This document shows, one piece after another, positions 21,137-34,212 of a stretch of DNA of 42,689 nucleotides. The stretch spans positions 1 to 42,689 of the forward strand of contig JNEM01014423.1 of NCBI GenBank assembly GCA_000697335.1. Reading direction: 5' to 3'. How positions within the stretch are numbered: the first letter of the stretch is position 1; every line of letters starts with the position of its first letter. Source of the stretch: Conidiobolus incongruus B7586. Its lineage: Eukaryota > Entomophthoromycota > Entomophthoromycetes > Entomophthorales > Conidiobolaceae. The position numbers were made by a program, and so were the translations under genes. The notes under the pieces were generated by a model. That model was not told the origin of the DNA, searched no databases, and saw only the letters and a list, made by a program, of their open reading frames with translations.

Positions 21137-23778
21137 CTATTGAATAAGTTCAGAAACTGTCAATTTCGAATTCAAAGTTAATCTCGCATTAAATTGACCC
21201 TTGTTGAGGCTGGAGCGCCACCAATGCTCGTCAGCATCGAAGGGGTTGGGTAATTTGGAGAGTTCGGCAACAATTGTGCCGACTAAAGTATCACCAGCGC
21301 CGGAGACATTCACGGGGTTGGTCACCTCTTTATCGGGCTTGAGATAGATGTTGAAGTTGTGAGTCACGAGCATGACTCCTTGGGATCCCATCTTGATGAG
21401 GATGTTGGGGAAGTGATCCAACAGGTGCATGGCTAACTCTTCCATCACGCCAATATCTTTGAGTTGGGATGCGTTAATATTGAAGTTATCGTCTTTGGCA
21501 ATGTAATGACGGTACATTTCGACTAATTCCAAATTGTTGGGAGTGATTAAATGTACAGATGGATATGATGGGATTTTAATACACTTGGGAACAGATGTAG
21601 GTTCAAAAACAATGAAGCTGTTTACTTCTCTTCCCTTAGCAATGATTTCTGAGAGCGTAGATTGAGACAAATTGCCATCTAAACAAATGATTTTGGGTTT
21701 GTTGGTTTGGATGTAGTTGAGGATGGAGTCAGTGTTAATCTTATTAAATACATCCATATCGGCTACTGCTCCAACCATATTACCACTGTTGGAGTATAAA
21801 CCACTGTAAACTGCAGTGACTGTAGATCCTTCCGAATTATCGGGGTTTAATTTATGAATGTTCTTCAAATCGATATTTTTACTCTTCAATTGACTTAATA
21901 AGTAATTGCCGAATAAGTCATTACCAACGATTGAATGGAATGAGGGATTAGTTTTAAGTTGGTGAAGAACCTGAGTAATGTTGAAGCCAACACCACCAGG
22001 TGTCAAATCAATTTTACCAGGTGTCGAAGTTTCCAATAATTTTTGTTTATCTTCAGTGTGGCTTTTGGAAATGAGATCGAGACAAATACCTCCAATGACC
22101 ATCTAATTAATGCTATTAATTTTAAAAATGCTATCAATTTTAATTAAATTACTTACAGGTCTATCCTTATTAAGAGAACCTTTCAATTCCAAATCTAATC
22201 ACAACAATCCAATGTTAATAATCATTCAAAGCGAAATTGTCAATTAAAAGTCACAATATAGGGTAAATAAATTAAATCATTTTATTTATTATTCTAATAT
22301 AATATTGATTCTATTTAATTACTTGATTGAGGATGGAAACCACTATTTCTTAATTGACTCAATTCTACGGCAATTTCAGTTCCAACTCTAGCATTGTTTT
22401 TAACTAAGCTAATGTCTAAAATAATAATAAATATATTTGTATTAAATTTGAATTGTGAATTAGACTTACTAGATTCGAGAGACTTTCCTTGGGTGATGGC
22501 ATTGATCTTTTCGAGAAGATAAGGAGTAACGAGTTTACCCTTGATGCCATTACGCTCACATTCTTCGAGAGCTTGTTGAATAGCACTTTGAATTAAGTGA
22601 CCGTTGGCGGCGTGAGCTTCAGGGATGGGAACAGCGAATACAACACCGTTGTTTAATTGGTATTTAAATTGAGTATCTAATTAAGTTATGAATTAATATA
22701 TAGTTGATTAAAAATGATTCATACTATAATATAATTACCCAATAATTTAGCACAATCTAAGGGCTTCTCTAAATTCATAGGACTCTAAATATAATACATC
22801 AATAAATTTAGGAACACAGAAGCTCAAAGGTGAATTTACCTTAAATCCACTATCACTAACAAAAAATCCAGGGAAGTTATCATTATTGCTAACGGTAACA
22901 ACTGGAACACCTTGCGTTTCCTAGATATCTAAATTAATATCCAATGAAATATTAATATAGAACAATAACAAAATTACCAAATATTCTAAAGTTTTAGGAA
23001 TATCTAAAATGGATTTAACACCTGAACATACGACACCAACTGGAGTACGTCCCAATTCCGTTAAATCGGCGCTAATATCGAAGGCTAATTTAGAGTTAAT
23101 ATATAAATTAATATCGTTTTGACAATAAAATTACTTGTTTCAGCGCCACGATGAACACCACCAATACCACCAGTAACAAAAATAGGGATGTTAGACAAAT
23201 GGGAGGCTATCATGGTAGTGGATACAGTAGTAGCTCCCAAAATTTTCTAATATAATATTAATACACAATCTGATAACACGGAATATAGAATTATTACTTG
23301 TGACAAAATGTTGCTCAAATCTCTTCTAGAAGCTTTTTTCACTTTGGGACCCTCTTTACCCATTAATTCAATTTCTTCTCTTGATAAACCTAATTTCGAA
23401 TTAGATCATGTCTTATATCACTTTTAAAATTCAAAAATCTTGATTACCGACTACAATTTCACCATTAATTAATCCAACAGTAGCAGGTATAGCACCTCCA
23501 GTCTTGATAATATCTTCAACTTGTAAAGCAGTTTCGACATTTTGAGGGTATGGCATACCTAATCAATCTCAAATCAACAATTCGACAAACTCTATAAAAT
23601 GATAATATTTACCATGAGAAATAATAGTACTCTCCAAACTGACAACAGGTACATTATTTTTTAAAGCTTGTTGGACATCTTTACCCAGACGTACTAAGTT
23701 GGAATACTTTCTATTCCATTGTGAATTAACCTTAGTGAATGTTTTTAGGTTTTTAGATTTAAGAAATTGTTGAATCAT
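21137..23778 (-). CDS. pseudouridine-5'-phosphate glycosidase fused to PfkB (pseudouridine) kinase
   Basis: The bifunctional enzyme breaks down pseudouridine: the PfkB half phosphorylates it and the glycosidase half splits the product into uracil and ribose 5-phosphate. Eleven minus-strand exons join in frame: 23778-23613, 23558-23448, 23389-23298, 23246-23135, 23084-22978, 22920-22840, 22784-22739, 22676-22470, 22415-22323, 22194-22157 and 22102-21137, giving 672 aa. The glycosidase spans about 30-330: catalytic Glu49 in [12 protein letters not shown], Lys in KVKKASRRD and Lys in [22 protein letters not shown] and [18 protein letters not shown] are also family motifs. The PfkB kinase spans 352-672 with the anion-hole motif GAGD at 619-622. 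The first 30 residues are basic and could be a mitochondrial targeting peptide. All ten introns (50-62 nt, one of 128) are in the glycosidase half; the kinase is one exon beginning with ATG. A DPGGVG-like PGGVGFN loop marks the sugar site. Confidence 0.93.
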
Positions 23779-24523
23779 TATTATTATTATTATGATTTTA
23801 TGTTATTTAATATTTTTTTTGAATCTATTGGAAAGTATTAGGAAAAGAGATTAGTTAATTAATTTGTGAATGAACTAAGTATTTATATATAATTTTTATC
23901 AAATAAAAAATTTGGGTCGATGTCATCAATTCATCCAATTTGTTGATAATTATCCATTTTTATCCATTAATACCACGTTATTTAGAATATTTATTTGAAG
24001 GAAAAATCATAGTACCTAAAAATAACAAAATTTAAATTGAACCTGAAAATCATATGAGTTGTTTAGCCTTTTCCTGATCATTTTCAAGAATTATTGGAAT
24101 TTGGGTTAAATAAATGTAATTTGGACTGTGGATTCTGAGAATATTTTGGATAAATTGGATAATATTATTAAATTTGTCAATTGAACAACTATACTGTATT
24201 TATATGACAGATTCATCAATCAAATTTGATATATAATATTATTCAAATATAGAGTTTTTCACTAAAAATATTATATTTTGTGATTGTTTATCATTATAAA
24301 GGTTTATTTCAGATATAGTGTTTGAGAAATTCGGATCAATTTATTTACTCAATTTCTCACTTTTTGAATTGATCAAATTAAAAAAATATACTCAAAATAC
24401 ATATTGGTTTGCATTTAATAAATACAAATTTTGTATAAATATTAAACTTTCATTAAGTAATTGAATGTTGGTGCTTCTTCAATAGAGTTTTATATACTTG
24501 TTAATTATATAAACCATTTATTA
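23779..24523. other. spacer between divergent genes
   Basis: AT-rich region holding the promoters of the pseudouridine gene (minus) and of the first member of the unknown family (plus). An ATT repeat directly precedes the minus-strand ATG. No other feature is seen. Confidence 0.5.
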
Positions 24524-25348
24524 ATGATGATGTCCAAATCAAATTTCAATAGATCAAGAGAATTAATTGCAGATTTTTTGGCTGATCTTAAATCCATTCA
24601 ATCCAAATATCCTGAGTTTTTCGATTTCAAGTCAAATGATCTAATTCAAGAATCAAATATACTATCAAGTTCTCAGCCTGACAAGATTAACAATGATCTA
24701 AAATCTATCAAGAATAATATATCATCACCTGTGAATCCTTCGAATGACTCATTTTCAAAATCTAACTATGAAATTATTGATAACCAGATTTCCAATCACA
24801 TCAATTCAAGTAAAACTAAATCAACCAATATTTACCCAACAGAAAGTAATAATTTCAAGAATGAAAATGCTGAGGGTAGCATATTACTTAAAAGGTACCG
24901 ATCTAAGTCCTAGAAAAAGAATAGATTACTTAAGGCTCTGTTAGATATCTCCAAGGATAATAATCAACCAGTCAACAAATTCCTCGAACTTAGACTAATT
25001 CAAGATAAGGGTTCAAGTGTTCAATATTATTCAGAAAAGCTGCATCAATGGTATCAAATCTATTCTAATGAAACTAACAGAAACAACAAAAATAACTTTC
25101 TGTTATTGCTGTATAAAATAGGTGAATTCACTTCGAAGAAAAATTGTATCTCTCAATTCAATAATGAGTTGAGCAAATTTGAATCTAAAAACAAATATAA
25201 ACGATACCACAAAATCTCAAGAATTATTTATAATGTTTGGCATCCTTTGCCAGACATGGATTTATTAAAAATTGGTGATTTCACCTTATGCTGGTTTGAT
25301 GAATTAAACAACAAAGATATCAAAAATTTTAGAGATCACCTTCATTAA
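24524..25348 (+). CDS. unknown gene family, copy 1, with one in-frame stop
   Basis: No known family recognised. The start MMMSKSNFN is chosen to match copy 2; an in-frame ATG at 24461 is less likely. The frame is open from 24524 through the TAA at 25346-25348 except for one TAG at 24911-24913. Translated on both sides it aligns with copy 2 along its whole length. The N-terminus is ELIADFLADLKSIQSKYPEF, followed by a variable Ser/Asn/Lys-rich middle and a conserved C-terminal block of about 140 residues: LLDISKDNNQPV, YYSEKLHQWYQIY, NNFLLLLYKIGEF, IIYNVWHPLP and CWFDELNNKDI. No signal peptide, transmembrane segment or Cys pattern is visible, and no intron is needed. It may be a recent pseudogene, may use readthrough, or may start translation downstream of the stop. 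Which of these is right cannot be told here. Confidence 0.6.
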
Positions 25349-26109
25349 CTGTAAGAAAACAATGATGATCTAGCTTATAAATAAATATCTATAGTGATTT
25401 TATTATTTTACTTAACTATCTTATATTATATGGCATTGAGAATTGTACTAATGGTTTTTTAGTCATTAAATAGATAAAATTTATCATATTATTTGAAATT
25501 TTGTAAATATTTTAGACGAGATGAAATATAAGAATTTATGATTAAAGTTGTAAAATTTTCTAATATTTTGATATTGTAGTTAGCTTCATAATTATTTAAG
25601 TATATTTTTATAAGCTAGATTATGAAAATTGTTAATATGAAAAAATAACCGCATAATTTGTGAAATTTTCTTTATTCATACCTCAAAGAAATAAATGTTT
25701 TATAATAATTATTAAAAAATATGATAAAGACTATAACCAAATAATATAAAATTCTTTTCTTTAATTATACATATAACATTTTTATTATAATTACTCATGA
25801 TAAGATTTCCTACATTTCAATTCATGTCATTTTAATAACAATCAAGTATTGTGAAGTTTATCAAATCACAAAATTTAAACAATTATGTTACAAGTAATAT
25901 ATTAAATATATTTTAAACAAATTATAAAATTCTATAATTATATTTTATTGTAATAACCAAATCATTTTGGGATCAGGAAATATAGAAACCTCTGGATAAT
26001 TTTAGTTAAGATTAAAATAAAAAAAATGTAATTTACATTTATTAAATGTAAAATTAGTATATATTTTAGCTAAATGTATGGTAAATTTCATTTAAACTAA
26101 TTTTATTTT
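25349..26109. other. AT-rich spacer
   Basis: Nothing recognised between copies 1 and 2 of the unknown family. Confidence 0.55.
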
Positions 26110-26865
26110 ATGTTAACAAAAACAAGAGCCAAAAAATTGAGAGGATTGATTGCAGAATCTTTGGGTGAGATTAAGACAATTCAATTAAAACACCCAAAGT
26201 TACTTGATGTAATGCCAAATAACTTAGCGAAAGAATCAAGTCTTCCATCAAACTCTCAACAAGGTACTGGAAAGCAAGGTTCAACAGTTATAAAGAAGGG
26301 TAATTCACCACATAAAGACATCTCGGTTGAAGGAAACTCAAAAAGGAGAAAAAAACTTTTCAGTACTGATATTAATAAAGAAAGAACTGAAAATATTTTG
26401 CTTAACAAAAGTCGTGAAAGAAAATCTGCTGATAAATCAAAGTTACTTAACGAATTATTAAAAATATCCAAGGATAATCAACAACCAGTGGATGACCTTC
26501 TCAAACTAGAAACAATTCAAGATAAAGACTCTGGGATTTGCTATTACTCTGAACAATTGAAACGATGGCAACAATTATATTTCAAAGCCAATGGAAAAGA
26601 TACCCGGAATAATTTTTTATTACTATTGATCAAAATAGGTGAATTTATATTTAATTTTAATTGTCAAGCTGAATTCTATCAAGCATTAATAAGATTTGGA
26701 TATATACGAAGATATAAAAGATTGCTCGAAATATCAAGGAAAATCTATAAGCTGTGGCATCCTTTACCACATTTGGACTTGTTGAAAATCGATGACTATA
26801 GTTTAGCTTGGATTGATAAATTAAATAATGATGATATACAACAGCTACGTGCACAAATCCATTAA
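26110..26865 (+). CDS. unknown gene family, copy 2, intact (251 aa)
   Basis: An uninterrupted, intronless frame from ATG to TAA. It is homologous over its length to copy 1, with roughly half the residues identical in the C-terminal block and much less in the middle. Order of parts: a basic N-terminal helix (LRGLIAESLGEIKTIQLKHP), a low-complexity Lys/Ser-rich region at about 45-110 with clusters such as KRRKK and RERKSADKSK (possible nuclear localisation), then the conserved block with ISKDNQQPV, YYSEQLKRWQQLY, NNFLLLLIKIGEF, RKIYKLWHPLP and LAWIDKLNNDDI, ending at the C-terminus. The conserved part looks mostly helical, with regularly spaced aromatic and Leu residues. I know of no characterised family with this pattern. 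The conservation of one domain beside a fast-changing middle suggests a real protein. Confidence 0.75.
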   Translation: MLTKTRAKKLRGLIAESLGEIKTIQLKHPKLLDVMPNNLAKESSLPSNSQQGTGKQGSTVIKKGNSPHKDISVEGNSKRRKKLFSTDINKERTENILLNKSRERKSADKSKLLNELLKISKDNQQPVDDLLKLETIQDKDSGICYYSEQLKRWQQLYFKANGKDTRNNFLLLLIKIGEFIFNFNCQAEFYQALIRFGYIRRYKRLLEISRKIYKLWHPLPHLDLLKIDDYSLAWIDKLNNDDIQQLRAQIH

Positions 26866-28210
26866 ATATTCCATAAAAGTTCTAGTATTTTGCTATAATA
26901 AACTTTAGTGTTCGTAGGTATTTGTATAACTTATACCAACATTGAGTTATAATATTAATTCTTATATTATTGGTCAAGTTCAAGAATGTTCATAAAAATA
27001 ATGTTTTATATCTATCAGTACTTTGCTATAATGCCAAAATATCATAAATTAATATCTTGTGTAATATATTTTTACAAAGCATTTTTGAAAATAAGAATTT
27101 CAACACAATAATTAATATTATATTGAAACAAATATTATATTAATGAATGCATGACAACATATTCTTATTTTCAGATCCTGATAAATCATTTTTTTAATTT
27201 TTTTTCCAAATGAAATTTGATTATTCAATTTTACCTTGATGTTTTCCAACAAACTATTAATAAAGTATAAATTTTTAAAAAAACTCCCAATACTCAAAAG
27301 TCAAACAAATTCAAACACTATAAATTAATTAAATAACATTAAAGCTGAATACTTTTTTGATATGCTTATCTATGACTCTTATGTATTAGCATTTAATGAT
27401 ACATATGGTTAATAAAGCAATTAACAACATTATTCTGTAATTCGACTTTTCTAATTATATTATTTAAAATTTTGGTTGAAATTACTATATTTAATTATTT
27501 CATGGTAATATCTATTGAATTTTTATGTTTTTGGAAATATCAAAACTAGATTTTTTTTAAAATAATTAACTTTTTCAAGAGAGTATTAATGTGAATATTT
27601 TATGAAATAATATTTATTATTATAAATTATAATTTGATCAATACTAATATAGGAATAATTTTATTTAATTATATAATTAAACTTGCCATATCCATCAAAT
27701 AGCATTTAATATTTATATAAATAGATAGGAAATTAATAGTCACCAATTAATTAATGGAAAATAATGCGATTTAAAATAGTGATAAAATTATATTTGAAAT
27801 TGATTGTTTTAAATATATAATATCAACAAATATACAAGATAATTAATATAATAATTAAAATATATTTATTTCTATTGCAAAATATGATTTGAATATTGGC
27901 ATCAAAATTATAACTATTTTCTCACCAATTTTCCAAAGAAATATTAATATTTGAAAATTTTTCTTTATAATTAAAGTCTTATATTATAAATATATTAAAA
28001 TATATAAATAGATATATTAAATTTATTATAAAATTGCTTTAATAATGAAATATCAATATTTAAGAAATTAGTTAAGATTAATAGAACTCTCAATATAATG
28101 GTGACAAATAATATTTTTTTGAATTAATTAAATTTTAAATAATAATAGATATTAATGTCAATATAATGGAGAAGAATATTTGAATTAATAATATTAGTGC
28201 AGAAATTAAG
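26866..28210. other. AT-rich spacer
   Basis: No gene or element seen before the mariner copy that begins near 28211. Confidence 0.55.
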
Positions 28211-28212
28211 TA

Positions 28213-28704
28213 ATGGCACAATTTTAAAATTAAAATTAAATAAATAAATTAATAAATAATATATAAAATTTAATGAATAATATAAAATTAATAGCCTCCT
28301 TTATTATTAATAACTCTTTTCTATACCTTTGGTAAGCTTCTAATACTTAAAAAACAGTTCTTTTTATTAAGGACTAAAATTTGATGTTTCACAAACCAAT
28401 TTAATTTGTTTGCAGGAATTTTTTTTCCTGTAAGCTGTTTTAAGAATTGGATGATTTTAGAGGGTTTATGGTTAAGTTTTAAAGATACAAAAATAAAAGC
28501 CTTTTGATAATCACAATCTAGTTTAAGCATGATTAAATTTAAGTGTAAATTTTAAAATCAAAATATTTTAATAAAAAAAATAATTAAAATTGAATATATA
28601 TATATAGTTTGAAAATATTTATTTTCCTATATATTTTATATATATATAATCTTTCAAAACATATAATATGTTTGAAAGATCAGAAATTAAAAAATTTGCC
28701 ATTT
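28213..28704 (-). mobile_element. mariner element with internal deletion (copy B)
   Basis: This is related to copy A, on the minus strand. Its 5' end at about 28680-28704 carries the inverted end (TCAGAAATTAAAAAATTT in plus orientation) and its 3' end at about 28211-28232 starts TAATGGCACAATTTT. The minus-strand frame from 28530 gives 69 residues: the start of the N-terminal helix-turn-helix (FIFVSLKLNHKPSKIIQ) joined directly and in frame to the C-terminus (LKQLTGKKI, NWFVKHQI, RSLPKV). The deletion junction differs from that of copy A, so the two arose by separate deletions or one was deleted further. The last Trp codon of the tail is now TAG. It encodes no catalytic core and sits between members of the unknown gene family. 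Confidence 0.8.
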
Positions 28705-28706
28705 CT

Positions 28707-29248
28707 TAATTTCCATACTAATAATATGCACCATTTAATATGACAATGAATTGGTTTAAGTTTGAATATATTGTTAATTATTCATATTAAAAGTAGATAA
28801 TATCAATATATAATATTATAATTGTAAGGATAGTTTTGATTTTAAGAATAATATTGATTAACGAAGTCAAAATAAGAATAAGGATTAAGATAAAGAAATA
28901 ACCATGTTTATTATTTAAATTAATTATATTGGTATAATCAAATTAATCTCAAAAGTATAAATTACTTGATTCATTAAAAGTTGATATTAAATATGGAATT
29001 TATATTTATAATTTAAAAATTAGTCTCTTAACAAGTTTGCACAGGAATTATATATTTTGTTAGTTTGTTTAATAATTATAGCCAGAGTATAAATAATAGA
29101 TTATAGGAAATATTTGGTTTATAAATTATCTCTTAATATAGTTATCAATTTTGCTAAAATATATTATATTGCCTGATATTAAAATTATAACAGTATTATA
29201 TATTGGGTCAATAACAATTTGAATAATTATTCACAATTCGTCAAATTA

Positions 29249-29279
<31 letters not shown>

Positions 29280-31052
29280 GAATTTTATAGAAAATATTAT
29301 ATATTATATTAATATTAATATATACAGAAACTATTTTTGTATGATATTTTTAATTTTTATAATAATAATAACGTTTTTTTCAAATTTTCAGCTTAATCTA
29401 TACTTAATGAGTAATAAATTTAGAATATAATGAATGAAAATATATATAATCCATAATATCTAGCTATAAACATTGTTAGGTTGATAGATAATATTTTTTA
29501 TATTAGCTAAAAAAATTCCACTTATATATATATAGTATAATATTATAGAATTTAATTGGAATATAAGTTTTTATATATATTTATATCAATATTAATATTA
29601 TATATCAAATAATATATCTCTAAATATATTTAAATTGGAATTAATTTATAGTTTTTAATATATTGATCAATAGTATTTGGTTTATAGATATAGTATTGAA
29701 AAATGAATATTAATAATATATTAATATTTTGTAAAATGTATTATAATAAAATATATTTCAATATATTAAAATTATAAATTTTAAAATAATTAAGATAGAA
29801 ATATTTTTAAATGTTATATCATAATAAAAGATATTTTTATTTTACTTAAGAATAGTATTACAAAAATACTATGATTAATTAAATATAAAATTTTCTTTCT
29901 TAATATAGTTTGTATAAATAAAATTTAGCATAATAATTATTAAATATATAGCAAATTTAATTTTTTAATTTAGGGATAGTAAATTTTAATATCAAAAATA
30001 TATGGAAATAAATAATATATATTCAATTATATTATACCAATTAATATAGCATAAAATTCAAGTTTAAAATCAACATATGAAAAAATTAAACCTATTTAAT
30101 CTAAGTAATTTATTCAGAATTTTTTGGTATGAATCAAGTTATTAAGGAGTATTTTCAATTACATTTAAGCTCTTTAGTATTATATCATTATTTTTTTAAA
30201 TGACTTTAATCATTATATACAATTGAAATTTTGGTCATAATTAAGCTAGGGATTTTTTTATTTACCTTAAATCATCTAAAGGAAATAATAAACTAATATA
30301 TAAAGCATGCTTGACTATTAATATAGTAATTTATTAACATTACTTTGAATTTTAAAATATTAATTTGAATTTTTGTAAAGAAGTTTATTAAACAGTTCGA
30401 TAGTATATTGATCTTATAAAGAGCTATTACTTGTTATATCACGAGTTTTTGAAAAAAATTTAATTTAATATTAATTTATAGTTTTTATATCATATTGCTG
30501 TTGATATTATTGGATTTTATGTTTTAAACTATATTATATTTTAATGTCTCAATTAGCAACAGTATTTTTTTATTATATTTCACTAATCAATGATATGACA
30601 TATAAATTTAAAAATAATATTTTAACTCATTAAGATATTGCGCTTAAAAATTACTGTATGATAAAACCTTTTTGTTTAATATTATTTTAAGATAGTATAG
30701 AGGCATTTTATTTCAAGAAAATAAGTATTAATTATTCAACGTTCATTTGGTTCATAATCATTTGATATTATGAATTAAATCAGCAATGTATATAGTAATT
30801 ATTATCAGTTTAAAGACATGGGAATTTTGATTTTATTACTATATAATGTGATTATAGTATATTGATATGATTGTGAAAATAAATCTTACTTTAATTTGAA
30901 CAAAATTGGAATAATTTAGGAAAAATTGGCAATTATATATTTACTAAATATATCATCATTATCAATACCGAGTAGAGTGTTATTTTTAGTTTTGATGATT
31001 AAAATCTTTTTATCACTATTAGGTATCCAACTTCAAATAATCAAGACAAAGA
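28707..31052. other. AT-rich spacer
   Basis: The most AT-rich part of the window, with a TA dinucleotide run at about 29251-29274. No gene, hairpin of note or element seen. Confidence 0.55.
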
Positions 31053-31842
31053 ATGAATGAATCACTAAATCTGATTAAATTTTAGCAAATAAATCAAGCT
31101 AATTTTCCTAATTCCCCAATTGTTAATGACAATCTTCAATATGCATATGCTTTTACAGATTCTGAATAATAAGATATAAACGAAATATTGGAAATTAATG
31201 TTGAAGAGTTGAATATATCCAATAGATTGAATAATCAATGTAGTATCACCGATAGAACTAAAATAAGCAGATTTATAGCTGAAAGTAGTCGCAGTATTAT
31301 TAAATATGCACCAAGTACTCTCAAGAAATTCTTTCATAAAGATTTTACAATCAAAAAACCAATATATTTAACATATAATGCGAGAAAAGAAAAAATAGTT
31401 CGAAAACGATTAAAATTACTTGGCTAATTAGCTGATGTTTTTAGAAACGACTCACTACCCGTCATTTACCTTCATAAATGTCCGCCAATTCATGATAATG
31501 ATATTGGTATTAGGTTTATTTCAGAAAAATTGAATAAATGGTTTCCAAACGAATTAAATAGATTTGATAGAGAAATCAACAACAATTATTGACTATTATT
31601 ATATAAAACAGACGAATACACGACAGTTTTTAATTGTTGAATTGAATTCTATAATGAGTTATATAATGCTGAATTTCCATCAACTATTAAAAAAATTATA
31701 CAATATCGAAGAATAATTATGAAACGTGGAACCCTCTACAAGCTCGAAAACTGTTGAAAGATAAAGATTTTAGTCTGCACAGGTTTGATGAGCTAACCAG
31801 CTATGATATTGCATTTTTTAGAGAGTATCTTCATAAATATTG
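31053..31842 (+). pseudogene. unknown gene family, copy 3, decayed
   Basis: It begins at an ATG (MNESLNLIKF) and stays alignable with copies 1 and 2 to its end, but carries several in-frame stops and at least one shift of frame near the 3' end. Shared motifs: the open stretch 31188-31427, then RFISEKLNKWFP (compare YYSEKLHQWYQ), LLLYKTDEYTT (compare LLLYKIGEFTS), IEFYNEL, and, after the shift, RFDELTSYDI next to FREYLHKY. The N-terminal half is clearly diverged from the other copies, so it was probably an old separate member before it decayed. Confidence 0.65.
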
Positions 31843-32854
31843 AAATAACGCGAATACAATTGGAATTATTAATATTCGTACTTTTATAATAGTTTTGATA
31901 TTTCACTTTTAATATTTAGATTATCACACTTTAACTCAAGACATATAGCTAGTGAATTATTTATATTTATGTATCAAAAACAAACTATATGTTGTCACAA
32001 TAGCAAAAATACCTTCAATTTTTAATATTTCAAACTAAAATTATGGGTTATATAAAAAAGAAAACATTTTTTGTAAAATTATATAGTCGAATTAAAGCAT
32101 GCAACTCCTTTTAATATATTATTTAATTTACTGTTAAGAGATATTGATTAAATAAGGCAATTAAAAGTTAATTAGAATAGCTTGAGCTTATTTTATATGT
32201 TACATCTATTTCAATTATCAAAATTATAATTTTATCTAATTATTACAACTAAAGGTAGAATTAATACTAATATTGTTAAATTTTTAAATTACAGAAAATA
32301 TTCTATCTGAAGTATCTATATCAATGAAAAAAATACAATATTATAATAGCTAAACTATATTAATATAATCAAACTTGAGATATTTTATATATTTGGAACT
32401 ATTACAAATGAACAAATAATTATAATATGAAGTTATTGATTTTATAACTTATGAAATTTAACTGAGCCTGTATTGATATAACAAAATAGTAAACTAATCT
32501 TTTATCAAGATATATTAAGAATGGATGGGGGAAAATCAACAAATTGTATTAGTATTTATTTTGAATACATTACAATATATCATTTGCTAAAATAATTACT
32601 TATTATCTAAAACTCATTATATTTGATTTTACTTAGGTTGTGTTTTGTTAACAATGTAATTCATCACACATTTCTGAAAATAATATCAATTATTTGCATA
32701 TACTAAATGCAAATTTTATTTATATTTAAATTAAGGTTATTGATATTAATTATTCTGGTTGTTTGTTATCATATCAAGGTGAGATTATAAAGTAATAAAA
32801 AATAAAGGGAAAAATCTTTTAAATAAAATTTAATTTATTCTATCCAGACTAAGT
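31843..32854. other. AT-rich spacer
   Basis: Nothing recognised between family copies 3 and 4. Confidence 0.5.
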
Positions 32855-33548
32855 AGGCTTTTGAATTCAGCTTGACTAAACAATATTCTCCAAAAACCTT
32901 AACTTCATACCAATCAGAAATGGGAGAAGTCATTGGAATTTCTTAGAAATAAGAATACTATTATCACATCTAGTTCAGATCATCATGATTGTGATATTTT
33001 AAACAAAGGAAGATTGAAATTAATTAAAAATTTATAAAAAATAATGATTTAGTTGAGACAAAAGTTGAGGAACTAGAAAGTAGAAATATACTTAAAATCA
33101 ATACAATTTAAAATTCAATTAAATCAAGAATTAAAAGAAAAAAATAAAAAAATTACTGGGCATTTTGCTTGATATTAGCAAGTGTAAGGTTTGAGTTGAT
33201 TGTATGATAAAATGTAAGGCAACAAAGGATAAAGCAATAATTATGAGATATTTCTGTTAGCAATTTAATCAATTATATCAAATGTATTCCAATAGTTCCA
33301 TTAGAAACTTGAAAAAAAATATTACATCTATACTTTACAAAGTTGATGAATTTACTACTTCATATAAGTGTGTGGCTGAGTTTGATAGAGTTGAGTAATT
33401 TTATCTCAAGCAAAAAAAAATTTTACAAGGTATCTCAAATAATATATAAAATTTGAACTTTTCAAAATTAGATATTTAAGCGCGTATTGGTTTGACGAGT
33501 TGATTAGTAATAATGTTAATTCTTTTAGAGAATAGTATCATTAATGAT
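32855..33548 (+). pseudogene. unknown gene family, copy 4, heavily decayed
   Basis: Only scattered blocks remain in different frames, but their order is that of the family: QFNQLYQMYSNSSIRN (compare QIYSNETNRN), then TSILYKVDEFTT (compare LLLYKIGEFTS), CVAEFDRVE and, near the end, YWFDELISNNVNSFRE (compare CWFDELNNKDIKNFRD). The left limit is uncertain. The four copies lie in one orientation with 1.6 to 1.8 kb between starts where adjacent, as expected for an old tandem array. Confidence 0.6.
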
Positions 33549-34212
33549 TTGATTGATAAATAAATTACTGAAAAAGCCCATCGATTTATTGTTTATATCT
33601 CTTGCATACTAATTTCAGAGTATTAAAATAAAGTAAATATTTTAATTTTTACTCATAATATAACTCGGTTTTCTCCAGGTTTTGAATTCAATGCTTTAAA
33701 ATATTCTCACTAATATTCAACCAATTACTGCCAATAATATTGAAATAAACTATGAAGTTTTTTAAATTTTTTACTTTTTTTATTGAAATTTAAAACATCA
33801 ACTGATAAAAGAACGTGGTTGGCTTTGATTGAGTAAAAATATTTACATTAACAATTATTCCCCCATTTAGAATTTATTTATGGATATCAGAATTAAAATA
33901 GGCCAAAATCATTCGATTTGACTGTTATTTTACACCCATAAATCCGCGAATTTAAAATCAATATAAATAATATTTAATTCATTCAAATTGATGTTGAATG
34001 AAATTTACCAATATAAAATATTGATAAAAAGTCGTATATTATTAAGTTAAATTAATTTAAAAATTATATATTTATTAGATTATTATAATTGTAATAATAT
34101 TATAGTTAAAATCAATTGGAAATTTTATTTAATATTTAGATTTTAGATTTTTAAATTATTTTTGCTATCTTTGAATTTTTGCATGAATTTTAAATAAAGA
34201 AAAGTATCCAAG
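33549..34212. other. AT-rich spacer before VMA12
   Basis: No gene seen. It presumably contains the VMA12 promoter. Confidence 0.5.

Noticed and set aside
24905-24913. A tiny intron removing the TAG in family copy 1
   Set aside because: The only GT..AG pair spanning it would be 19 bases, far below the 41-base minimum seen here, and it would shift the frame.
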